This document shows positions 23,471-33,793 of a DNA stretch of 64,000 nt, one piece after another. Below the pieces are notes generated by a model. The model made no database searches. It was not told where the DNA came from and saw nothing but the letters and a program-made list of their open reading frames with translations. Location: positions 4,948,619 to 5,012,618 of the forward strand of contig NW_015622543.1 in NCBI RefSeq assembly GCF_000835495.1, in the 5' to 3' direction. How positions within the stretch are numbered: the stretch's first letter is position 1; every line of letters begins with the position of its first letter. Source of the DNA: Cladophialophora immunda (lineage: Eukaryota > Ascomycota > Eurotiomycetes > Chaetothyriales > Herpotrichiellaceae). The translations under genes and the position numbers were made by a program.

Positions 23471-23876
23471 CATCGAGGTCTTACGATGTTAATGTGTACA
23501 CGAAAAAACGAACGTCATGCAACGGGCTAAATCGGAGCGTCTCACTGTTTTTCTGCGTCCCAGATATCATGGACTTTGCTTTTGCGTAGAGCCTTTGTTT
23601 GGATAGTAGACACCCCCTAATTCATACTCGATTGAGAATCTCGACCTTTCCGAGCTCAATTCCCTTAATTGGATGTATGCAATCTGTCACCGTCAGCTGA
23701 CCTGAGCTATGCCTCGAGCCTTCTCGAGCCGTGGCCCCCAAGCTTAGATTCTGGGCTCCCCGTTTCTGCAATATCACACCCTCGAAAGAGCCCATTCCCA
23801 ATAGCAAAAATGTTCCCACTCCATAGGGTTGTACGAGCAGGTATACGACTGAGTTGAACTTTACGTCGCACAAAGT
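23471..23876. other. Short intergenic region
   Basis: This is the 3' flank of the receptor-like gene and the upstream region of the doubtful small gene that follows. Nothing else was recognised. Confidence 0.5.
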
Positions 23877-24299
23877 ATGTCGTACCAGATATCCGACGAC
23901 GACGGAGGGGTGAGTGTTTGTGAGGGATTTGATAGTGACTGACCGTCTACGCTTGCCGCTGTTCAGGATATTCCCCCGTCGCTACTGGGTTGAGCATCGC
24001 AAGGGTCCTCAGGAATCCAGATGCCGGTTCTGCATGCGGGTTCTGCGGACAAGGGGCTCATCGAGACTACGGAGCCGGGAAGCTGGTACGAACAGACGAG
24101 GCACGTTGGAAGTCACGACGAGGACAGACGAGACAACGTCGACACGGAAGACGAGCAGCTCGGTGACTGCCTCAAGGAGTGGGCTGTCAGAGAAGGGGTC
24201 ATCGAGGAGGGTGAAGACAAGGGGGAGTACAGCCTTGTTTGGGGGGGCGGAGATCCTGAAGTGGCTTTTCCCAGATCGAGAGCCAGGAACGCGGATTGA
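23877..24299 (+). CDS. Possible small acidic protein, unknown function
   Basis: Weakly supported two-exon model: 23877-23909 (MSYQISDDDGG) and 24021-24299, both in phase 0, with donor GTGAGT and acceptor ATCCAG, giving 103 aa. The second exon begins MPVLHAGSADKGLIE and is rich in Asp and Glu with few low-complexity runs. I recognise no domain. A minus-strand frame of 143 codons (24009-24440) covers the same bases, so which strand codes, if either, is open. The gene sits in the 3' flank of the sugar transporter and downstream of the receptor-like gene. Confidence 0.3.
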
Positions 24300-24503
24300 G
24301 GTTTCCATTTCTGCCTCCATCGTGGCCCTTGCGTCAAAGCAATGAAATAACCCGACGGTCCTCGCAATACGGACCCGTTCGTCGTCACCGATACTAGAAG
24401 CATAGACGACCGTCAGGCTGAGCCCGGCGAGCGAGCCCAAGACATCAACTCCCTATCCAGAGTGTGTCGAGCCCAGAAAGATGGCGTCCCGCGGCTCCAA
24501 TCT

Positions 24504-26644
24504 TCAATTCTTGCCTGCCATCGTCTCTGCAACCTCGACCGTCTCAACATACCCGCCCTTATCCTTGTCGGCAACCAGGTCGTGCTCGTCCAGGACATTC
24601 ATGCGCCCGAAATGCGAATCGATCTCCTCGAGTGACTTCTTCGCCGTCTCGGGGCACGCGAGCACCACGATCGCCAAGCACACGAGGTTGAAGGCCATGA
24701 AGATAAAGTACGTGCGGGCCCCGACATTCTGCACGGCGACGGGCCAGACTTGGCCGACGATGATGGCGCCGATGGATTGGCCTGACGCGGCGATCCCGAG
24801 ACCTTTGGCACGCACGTTGGCTGGGAAGATCTGAATAAATAGAAGACGTTCGTCAGTGCGGAAAATATGGAAAGGGAAGGGGTCGAGTGGAGAATTTTAG
24901 AAAGGGATGTGAAAGGAGATTCAGCCTCGTTTCCCTGGGTTATCAGGCAGATGGAAGAACCAAGAGGATAGCATACCTCAGACGAGTAGATCCAAGTCAC
25001 CGGACCCGAGCCAATCGAGTAGCCCAGAGTGAAAAAGAAGATGAAAAAGATGTTGCAGTAGTTGGCCGCACTGTTGATCTGGTTCGGGTACGCCGTCTGC
25101 AAGGCGCCGTTGATCTGAGCATTCACCGCCAAATCGTCAGCGTTCGTTCACAAATACCTCTTTTCTTCAGGGTGAAGTAGAAAAATACTTTGACTGGGGG
25201 TATTCAGGGATAAGAGGGTGTGTCGTGACTGGCGACTCACCATCAAACTGAAGGCCATAATCGCCGCACTGGATGACAGCGCCCATCGTCTCCCGATGCG
25301 GTCAATCAGCAACAGCCCAACAATCGTACATGCGACCTGCACTGTGCCATCAATGCCACTTGCCAGCAGACTCAGTTCCTTCGATGTACCCGCTGCCCGA
25401 AAGTTGGACGGCAAATAGTACCGGATCCCCGAGGCGCCGCTCATCTGCTGTAGGAAATTCAACGTCCACGCGCGCCAGAGCCGTGCGAATAGGGCCCGGT
25501 TGGTGAAGAGCACACGTGCGGATTTGATCGAGTGGGACTTGTGCCAGAGGATGTTGGCGTGGATTTCGTCGAGCTCAGATTGGATAGCCACCACATTCGA
25601 CGACTGGCCGCGGAGGGCGGCAAGGGCTTTGGCAGCGTCTTCGACTCGATCCTGCTCCATCAGCCAACGAGGGCTTTGGGGGTGTTAGTCAAGCATCACC
25701 AGAGACCAGGGGGATAATCCAATCTCTTCGAGCGTCGAGGGCGGGCAGGGGTTGTGATCTCCTTCTAGGCTGCTTACCTCTCAGGAAAGAACGGAATCAG
25801 CACAAGATAGAGCACTGCAGGGACAAACTGCATAATAACGCTCAAACGCCACTGCAAGTTGACACCTCTGCCTGTGGTCCAGTGGCTAAAGCCGTATCCA
25901 ATCCAAAATGCGACGCTGATCCCGGCGACGATGCCTATCTGATTGCACGCGACAAAGGCTCCTCGGGTCCTGGCAGGGCTTATCTCGCTGAGGTACAATG
26001 GCACAGCGCAGGCGACTAGACTGGTGCCGAGGCCTGCAATAATGCGCCCGATAATCATCATGGAGAGGTGTACGGCACCGGCTTGGAGGGCTGCTCCCAC
26101 GCAGAGGATGGAGACACCCCAGAAGCCCGTCCAACGACGGCCGCATTTTTCGTTGACAGGACCCGCAATGAAAGCGTATCCAGCCCAAGAGCCTGAATTC
26201 AGGAAGTTATCAGCTTTGTTTCGCTTGTTCAACCACGAAGGGGTGCGAAACTGTGGTGGAAGATTCGACAAAGGATGAACAAGAGTATCATCGAGCTTCA
26301 ATCGACTATTAAATCGAGAAGCGATGTGAGTCGCATACCAGCATAGTAAATTGCAGTGATCAATCCCGTCTCACTAGATGACGGATGGTGCAATGACGAG
26401 ATGAAGCCGGGGGCAACGTAGATGGTCGAAATGATGCCAATGTCATAGCTTGATCCATACCAGTTAGCCTTGCACATTTCGTACAGCGACAAAATATTGC
26501 ATACCAAGGGGAACAGGGAAAAGGATCCATTGAGGATTGATTTCGACAGGTAGAAACTCACCCCCAGAATATCGCCCCCAGGGACATCCACGCCGCTGCC
26601 AAGTAGAGTCGCCAGTTTGCCTTGGGCGACGACGTTGTCGCCAT
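24504..26644 (-). CDS. MFS sugar transporter
   Basis: Proton-coupled or facilitative hexose/oligosaccharide transporter of the plasma membrane (sugar porter family). Six exons on the minus strand: 26644-26562, 26448-26339, 26192-25778, 25673-25241, 25114-24977 and 24830-24504; all phases match, giving 501 aa. Signatures in order are GYDIGIIS in helix 1, a GRRWTGFWG loop, AVPLYLSEISPARTRGA after helix 4, PESPRWLMEQDR (formed across the third intron), IDRIGRRWAL, TWIYSSEIFPANVRAKG and PETAKKSLEEIDSHF. These are the sugar-porter consensus motifs. The gene is divergent from an FNR-type reductase gene across about 680 bases, and the next minus-strand gene is a large FAD oxidoreductase. Together with the two regulators this suggests a sugar or glycoside catabolic locus, which is inference. 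Confidence 0.92.
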
Positions 26645-27327
26645 GATTTCTTGGGGAATGGGCTTGAGCCGCGGAGACGCCTGTGATCAGGGGATATCTC
26701 TTGGGACAGCCTTGGAGGACCAGAATGAAGAAAGGGTTGGCACTGTGTGTTCAAAGGGCGAAGCGGCCTCGACGATGCCTGAGCCCCGTCCGCTGATAGT
26801 GCGAGCGGACGATGAGAATTATATAGCGATCAGCGTCATGTTCCTTTCCATGCCAGCCTTCCTCGCTTTCCTTCCACTTCGGCCCTTCCTGCTCGTCAAT
26901 GACAGGTGATTAGGAGGAGAAGAGGCTCGCATCGGGACGGAATACGAATGGCGTGTCCACCAACATGGTTTCTCCCACTCATTGTCGGCGCCAACCCCAT
27001 GAAGAGTCGAGAGTTTTGTGGGGAAGCGAGCTCATGCCGTGTCTTTTGTGGAGGAGAATGGCACGCGCATCCGAGACGGAGGGGCCTAGCGCTCGAGCTA
27101 GAGGAATCGAGGCTGCGTCGGAGGCTCCGTCTCTTGAGTGCGGCAAGCAATGGTGGACTGAGAGATGCCGGAGAGGGCAATGAGGCGGTGGACGAGGCGA
27201 AAAACACGCCAAATGTGAGAAATGTCATGTGTGGTGCAAGCTGAAATGATGGAAAGGTCACTTGCTGTTTTGCGACAAGAGTAAGCAGAAGGATAGCTGC
27301 AAACAGTCGACTCCCTCACCTCTCCCA
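26645..27327. other. Divergent promoter region between transporter and reductase
   Basis: About 680 bases separate the starts of the sugar transporter (minus) and the FNR-type reductase (plus). A 121-codon minus frame (26896-27261) with a hydrophobic start overlaps a 112-codon plus frame; neither has a recognisable motif and both were left out. Confidence 0.5.
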
Positions 27328-28308
27328 ATGGATGCTGAGGATTCCCCCGACAACACCGTCCTAATACACCACTCTACCCGCCGTCTGACTCCAACAATCT
27401 CGCAACACACGTTTCACCCCTTCCCACAGAATCGAGATCACATCTCATGGCGCCCATCGCAGCACCTCGAGCTCCAATTCCCGGCGGATCTGGATCTGAT
27501 AGGGGGCGAGAAAGCGCTGGATGATGAGCGGCGCAGGATCAGGGTGACGCCTTGTAGTCCTCCACTTCGGATGACGAGACCACCAAGAGATGGCGACTGT
27601 GAGAAGGAGCATGAGGACGACGATGGGATGGTTGTCTTCATCACCCGCAGCGGCAGTGTGACGGGCTTGGTCGGCCTTCCTCGATTTCGCAGTTTGACCG
27701 TGCAGGTCGTCGGTGCTGGTGGCGGGTTTGATCTCGGGGGACTCAGTTCTTCTTCCTTGCCTCCGCCTCATTCTCCTCCCGCCTGTTTAGTCTGCGTCGC
27801 TGGTGGGATAGGAATATGCGCTTTCCTCTCTTTCTCCTCAATCTCGCGCAGTCATGGAGTCCCGAGACGAACCCTTCTCTGGTCTCTGCATGCCGATGAT
27901 TTTGAACTCTTGCCTCATATTCTCCGGCAAAGATTTCTTGACCGTTGCCAGTGGACGACGATACGCATCTTCCTCACTAGCGGGGTTGAACCGCTTGAGC
28001 GCAAGACGTTGACATCTCTTGGGCAAAAATGCGACGACATCGCTGCACAAGTTCGCAAGTCTGGAACACCGACGACCCTGCACTTTAGTTTCGGACGCAT
28101 GGCAATGGCCGATCTATCTGCGGCGGCGACTGCGGAGGATCGAGAGCTTGGAGAGGGGAAAAGCAGTAAGAATACCCTCTTATCACATCCAGCAAGCCCT
28201 CCAACGGTTCTTTTCTGCGGGAGCAAAGCGTTGGAATGGCAGATCAAAATGTGGGCATTGAAGATGACGCCGCCGTGGCCTATTCAGACAACCCAGATAC
28301 AGAGATAG
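27328..28308 (+). CDS. FNR-type FAD/NAD(P)-binding oxidoreductase
   Basis: Ferredoxin-reductase-like flavoprotein that should move electrons between NAD(P)H and an unknown partner. It is a single exon from ATG 27328 (MDAEDSPDNTVLIHHSTRRL), 326 aa. The FAD-binding beta-barrel contains SWRPSQHLELQFPADLD and RIRVTPCSPP, in the position of the usual RxFTP flavin motif. The nucleotide-binding half starts at LVCVAGGIGICAFLSF and ends with VLFCGSKALEWQIKMWAL, as in cytochrome b5 reductase/FNR relatives. The middle is interrupted by a polar insert (DGDCEKEHEDDDG). No N-terminal partner domain such as heme, FMN or ferredoxin is visible, so a redox partner must be separate or an upstream exon has been missed. 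An in-frame ATG at 27262 would add 22 unremarkable residues. It is convergent with the FAD oxidoreductase gene, 138 bases apart. Confidence 0.7.
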   Translation: MDAEDSPDNTVLIHHSTRRLTPTISQHTFHPFPQNRDHISWRPSQHLELQFPADLDLIGGEKALDDERRRIRVTPCSPPLRMTRPPRDGDCEKEHEDDDGMVVFITRSGSVTGLVGLPRFRSLTVQVVGAGGGFDLGGLSSSSLPPPHSPPACLVCVAGGIGICAFLSFSSISRSHGVPRRTLLWSLHADDFELLPHILRQRFLDRCQWTTIRIFLTSGVEPLERKTLTSLGQKCDDIAAQVRKSGTPTTLHFSFGRMAMADLSAAATAEDRELGEGKSSKNTLLSHPASPPTVLFCGSKALEWQIKMWALKMTPPWPIQTTQIQR

Positions 28309-28446
28309 AAATATAAAGAGGAAGCAATGAGTTTCTAAAAAGCCACTATCTGACTCTGTGTTATTCCCTCTGTCTAGCTGCGGTACATCCCTTTAGCATC
28401 TCCTCGCCTACGAGGCGAGTCAAAGTATTTTGGCTGCAGCGAATAT

Positions 28447-30850
28447 TCAGTTCTCGTACGCCCGGACCTCAAATATGCCGCCCCTGACGTTCTCACCCCC
28501 ATTCAGAGCAAGGATTTCGATCCCAATCGCGCTCGTCAGAGGGCCAGCACTTTCCCTGTCTTTTACCAAAGTAATCTCGCGGCGTGTGACATGATTGTCA
28601 TCTTCTTCATAAAGGATATGCGGCGGCCCCTTGGCATCGAGACTGGTCAAGTCGACCACCCGCCAGGATCGTACGCAGAAAGGAATGCTGTTCTCGGGAT
28701 GTCCTCTCAGAACGGATTCCATAGCTGCAAGAGGAGTCAGCAGGACCATAGTAGGACAACAATCGGCAATGAGACCACTAACCATGATCAAAATCTGTAT
28801 CAAAGCATACCACCAGCCGGCCAATTCTGACTGGCTGATCCCAATATATTTTCAACATCTGCCCTTCGCCTCCTTCCTGCTGACACAGAGGAGCCCAACA
28901 GTTCGCTCTCTTGGTAGGGCGGGAAACACCGTTTCGCACATTTTCAGCTGCCCATGCTTCGACTGGAGGGGTCACAGTCAATGCGATGTTGTGACCCATC
29001 GGGCGACGGACTGGAGTCCATCGCTCGAAAGTGTCAATCCCAATTCCGTCTGGCGGACTCTGGGTGCACTCATGCTCGACGGTCATCATCCCGGACACCC
29101 GACTTAGTGAAGTACGAACAGCGACAGACTCGTTTTCTATCAGGCACAGAAAGACATACTGATCCTGCGGATTTTCGACGTCGAACTCCACTTGAATGGC
29201 ATTCTCGCCACTTGGAATGTGAACTGTTTTTCGGCCAAGGATGACTTCGGGTGTGTAATTGTACGGCTTCCTAGATCCACGCAGCTCCACCGTGAGCTTC
29301 GTGTCTTCAACCGCTTCGACGGTAAATTCAAAGGCTGGAACTGATCCCTTTGAGAGAGGTAACATTTGAGCCAAACTCCTCGTCAGGACTTTTGGTGGTC
29401 CATTTGCTGGAAGCTCGCTGAGCTTGAATTCAGTTGACGCAGTGACCTCACGGGCTCCTTTGATCAAGTCCAACGGGTCATTCAGCTTGTAGCCAGGAAT
29501 GTATTGTCCAGATCGCATCAGTTCGAGCTGGAGCAACTGGATCTTGTCCTTTTGCAACAGTGCGATTGGATCCACGCCGAGTTTCTTGCAGACAGCAGCA
29601 GCCATTCCCAAGGCATTCCCATTGTTCCCCGAGGTTGCCATGACTCGAGTCGATCCGAATGCGACATGGGTCGCTGAAATAATCCTACCACCGTACAAAA
29701 GGTTTGGAATCTGAGAACAAACCATTGTGGAGAAAGGGATTTGATAGACGCCCTTCGAATGCCACTGGGTGCAACCGTCAATTTCAGAGAACACTCCATC
29801 GGCCGGATGCAGGTCAATCGACCAACCCCCATATGAAACCGCGTCTGGGTGGTAGCGTTGCTCGATGATATCCTGTTGCTTGATGGTGTAAGGGCCCATG
29901 AACCTTCGAGACTCTCTCTTGCCAGGGATCATTCCCACCCATTCCAGCGTGAGGTTTTCGGCTTGCGGGAATTTACCCGAGTTCTTAAAGTAGTTCCAGA
30001 CTCCATATACAACTCGCCACAGTTCCCATTTGATCTTTTCCGTATCGTGGATTGTGTCGAGTCGTCCTCCATACTCGATCCACCATAACTGGCAGCCCAT
30101 TTCTTTGACAGAGAAAGTCTTGTACCTGGGAATTTCACTTTCAACATCCGCGAGAGCATATGATGGAGCCACGTATTTGACAGGTCGACCGGTGTCCTTC
30201 GAGTAGAAGTAGATCGAGTGGCCAAGAAGGTGTCCATATTCGGAAGAAGGGGCAAACAATTCTCCAAATTCTTCTTTCAACTCTGCGCCAATCCTGAAAG
30301 GGGCTCCGGCGAGGAACGAAAGGGCGCCATCTCCGGTGCAATCCGCGAACAGAGAGGCCACAATGTCAAACTCAAGAGAAGTCTGCGAGGAGAAAGCCCG
30401 GACGCGTTCAATCCTGTCCCCGTCCTTTCCGCAGGCCACCAGAGTGGTATTGAGCAATAGATCGATGTTTGGTTCCGAGACAACCTTGTCCAGAAGTAGA
30501 CTGTCGAGGATAACAGGGTTGCCCTCCGGATTGCGATACATATTCTCGGTTAAGATCTCGTCAACAAGGCCACCCTCTCGGGCATATCGATTGTTGTTGA
30601 ACATATGCGACGTCGCTCCCAAAATCCATAGCCGTACTTCGGATGATCCATTCCCTCCCAACACTGGCCTGTCCTGGAGTAGGATAACTCGAAGTCCTTG
30701 TCTCGCCGCTGTGACAGCAGTGCATACACCAGAAAGGCCACCTCCGCACACACATAAGTCGGCAGTGAGCTCCTTTCGGCGGAAATTCCGGCTGGAAGTC
30801 GGCGGTTCTCGAATCAATTCCAGCTCAGGTAACAGCCGTGATGGGGCCAT
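28447..30850 (-). CDS. Large FAD-dependent oxidoreductase (FAD_oxidored-like)
   Basis: Flavoprotein of the FAD-dependent oxidoreductase type that I associate with Pfam FAD_oxidored, common in bacteria and patchy in fungi; its reaction is not established. Exons 30850-28783 and 28724-28447, joined across a 58-bp phase-1 intron, give 781 aa. The dinucleotide-binding motif is CVCGGGLSGVCTAVTAARQG near residues 33-52, followed by LGGNGSSEVRLW. DCTGDGALSFLAGAPFRIG and LLYGGRIISATHVAFGSTRV follow, with the second FAD contact SGNNGNALGMAAAVCKKLG. The last about 270 residues form a beta-rich domain (for example FTVEAVEDTKLTVELRGSRK), possibly carbohydrate-related. There is no signal peptide, so it should act in the cytosol. 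It lies between the reductase gene and a Zn2Cys6 gene, from which it diverges across about 710 bases. Confidence 0.88.
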
Positions 30851-31561
30851 GTTGGGGTGTGGTCAACTTCAAGGCGAGTTCTTTTTGTCAAAAAAGTGCA
30901 CAAGACGGCACTTATCTAGGGTGGCAAGTCGTGAAAAGGCGGACGAGAGCCTCTTTCATAGATTCTGGACTGATGCTCGGAAACCAGTGTGTCGAGATAT
31001 TCACATCCGCAACACGACTCTCACCTTTTCACTTTCGGGCTTTTCCACATCACCGACCCTTCGAAGTCTACTAGGGTTCCACCAGCATAAGCCGGCATCT
31101 CCATTCGATCTCTGTAACCAAAGTAGTTCGTGCCATAGGCTTCACAAGGGCGTAGGGGATGCTGTCGGCAGGTCCGTCTCGGAGGATCCGTATCTCTAGA
31201 ACCATGTCAGTCACTTCCTGCGTGGAGATTGGTGCTGGTTTGCCCCAACCAACCACAAATCTCAAAGAGCAGCAAGGAACGGACAAGAACCGATCTTCTG
31301 CAAAGAGTTGGTCGAGTGGACTGCCAATAACTGAGGTTTGCAGTTTCTGCACATCCGCATTCGGTGTCACATGATTTGAAGCGATTGGGGTTGCAGCTCA
31401 CGACTCCAAAGGAACCTCCGTGAACTTCAGTTGCATCGAGATTCTCATACCACAGAAATGGATGGCACTTCTCTCTAGTTGATTGGCTGTGCCTCAGACA
31501 CATGCATTTGTCGAGCTGCTTCGGCAAAGAAATCGAGGCCACGCACAGCAGCATACAGAGA
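30851..31561. other. Divergent promoter region between oxidoreductase and regulator
   Basis: About 710 bases separate the divergent starts. It is the most likely place for binding of the adjacent Zn2Cys6 regulator. A 176-codon minus frame (31207-31737) overlaps the regulator's first exon on the opposite strand and looks like a shadow. Confidence 0.5.
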
Positions 31562-33730
31562 ATGCAAGCAAACGCCAGCGCCGACAGTCTCTCATCGCCA
31601 CCCTTCTCGCACAGTCCAAGCGGACGACTTTCGGACGTTTCTCTTACGGTCAAACAGCTGCAGTCTGCATGTGCGTTCTGCAAAGCTCGAAAGATCCGGT
31701 GTGACGGGCAGTTACCTGCGTGCAGCGGCTGCCGCAAGTATGGACGAGCGTCCAGCTGCTCCTTGAATGAGAACGGACAAGGAGCTGAGCGCGACTATGT
31801 GGCCTACCTTCAATCCCGCATCCATCGATTACGGGTTGCACTCCACAAGGACGTAGATCAGGGGCAACAAGGAAGTGCTCTTCGGAGAGGTACGACGTTG
31901 TATCAACATGGCCCGGCCGCCTCAATCCAAGGTTCGTTTGAATCAGCGAGGCGCCAAAGTCCTCGCAAAAGACAGGTTTCGAAGGGACTGACATAGACAC
32001 TGATAGGTTCTGAAGCGGGCGGCGGGACCAATGTGGTACACGATTCTCAGAGACACCAGAAGTCCCAAATCGACCGGCTAATATCCGAGATCGGGGCCCT
32101 GCCCATCCTTGCCTCGTCGTCGGATCCTTCATGCCTCGACGGTCCTCACCTAGCTACCATTGTGTTAGCAGCGGCCTCCGACTCAATGGATGTGCCTTCT
32201 GTCATCGAATTGAGCCAGCAGGTCGAAATTCAAGCCCTTCTCCCTAGGGCCAATACTGCCAGAAAATTGGCAAACCAGTATTTCGCCCGTGTGTATCCAC
32301 GTCTGCCCTTTTTCTCAGTCCAAGGCTTCTGGTCACACTTCAGGCTCGTGTACAACGACACGGCTTCTGACTCATCCCGCACGGATGACATGTCCAATGC
32401 TCAAAGCCTGTCCCGACCGCCCGGCCACGAGTCAGAAGATGGCCTTGACAAAGTAACCAATATTGGTTATTCATATTTCACAGTGCTGATTGTATGTGCT
32501 ATTTCAACAGCATCGCTCTCACGTAATGTCGATTCTGTGATTTCCCTTAGTGCTGCTGAGAGCTTCCAAGCCGCCCTGCGATTCCGTGAGTACGCAATTC
32601 TTCCAAACACAATTGTTGGCTTACAGGCAATCCTTTTCCTCATTCAATATGCCACCCTAAACCCATCACAGCTGAACGCCTGGTACCTCGTTGGAGTCGG
32701 CATGCGCATCTGTGTCGACCTCGGACTGCACCAAGATCCCAGTGGTCCATCTATTGAGATGAGCGGCAACTTGCTAGAAACAAGGCGCCGGCTGTTTTGG
32801 TCTATGTATTCATTTGACCGCTCAATCTCCCTCGGCACTGGACGGCCTTGTGAGATCTCTGATCAGGTCATCCACGTGGACGTGCCCCATTTCAGCATCG
32901 GATCTGAAGCGACCGAAAATGAAATCTCGGGATACAAGCAGAGATACCATGTCTTGAGACTTCAGTCTCTTGCATACGAGAAACTGTACATGTCAGAAAT
33001 AACAGAGAATCCTGTTCGGCTGGTTGAAGAATTGGTGGAGCAGTTCGAGGATTGGGCTCGGAAAAATACCATGTTCATGTCCGAACATGCTCGACTTTTG
33101 CTCAAGAGCGAATGGTCTCAGGGCATGATGCTCATCTACCGTCCGTGTCGGGCTATCCGAAAACGGACGCCAGAAGATCTCCGGGAACTGTGGAGGGCAT
33201 CCCTCAGCTTCGTAAAGGCATATCGTGAATTAGTGGAAGGAAATGAGATCTTTTATGTCCAAATCGCCTCAGCGAAGGCATATACTGCGGGCCTTGCCAT
33301 CATATATGCCTACTGGCAGCTGCGGCATATTCAGAAGGTTGACGTTGATCCACCAGAGACAAATACCGATCAAGTCGATGCTGCAGCTCCAACACAATCG
33401 CTTGACTTGTGGAGGGGAGTTGCTGATGTCAATTTCATGTTAAGATCGCTTTCAGATCGATGGGAGGAGGGTCGTCTTCTGGCCAAAAGATTTGAAAAGC
33501 TGAGCACTGCAGCTGTGGAGTTGTTGATAAAACCGCAGGCCGAACAAAGCCAGGGTATTCAGGACATGGAGTCGCACATGCCCAAGGAAGTTGTCAACTT
33601 CTGGCATCATTCAGCTCCGACAAGATTGCAACCTTTCGACACACTTCGAGACAAACAAGGTGGATCGGATTCGCGCAATGAATTGCAAGACCTGGTCTTG
33701 GAAATTACCAAAGGGAAATCTGCTAGGTAG
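31562..33730 (+). CDS. Zn2Cys6 transcription factor with fungal-specific middle domain
   Basis: Nuclear binuclear-zinc-cluster regulator. Exons 31562-31931 and 32007-33730 (75-bp phase-1 intron, donor GTTCGT) give 697 aa. The zinc cluster ACAFCKARKIRCDGQLPACS continues into GCRKYGRASSC with spacing C-x2-C-x6-C-x6-C-x2-C-x8-C. A short coiled segment (DYVAYLQSRIHRLRVALHK) follows for dimerisation. The fungal_trans-type middle domain is marked by GVGMRICVDLGLHQD and TRRRLFWSMYSFDRSISL. The start at 31562 gives a short Ser-rich leader; an upstream in-frame ATG at 31502 is possible. It is divergent from the FAD oxidoreductase and tail to tail with a second regulator of the same class, 63 bases apart. 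It likely controls the neighbouring oxidoreductase and transporter genes, which is inference from position. Confidence 0.9.
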
Positions 33731-33793
33731 CATGCATGCAGACGAGGTTGCTTTTTGTTATATCGACGGTAGGAATGTGGCATGTTGTTGTAT

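Noticed and set aside
24009..24440. 143-codon minus ORF downstream of the sugar transporter
   Set aside because: It overlaps a better plus-strand two-exon candidate and shows no domain; neither is strong, so only the plus model was listed, at low confidence.
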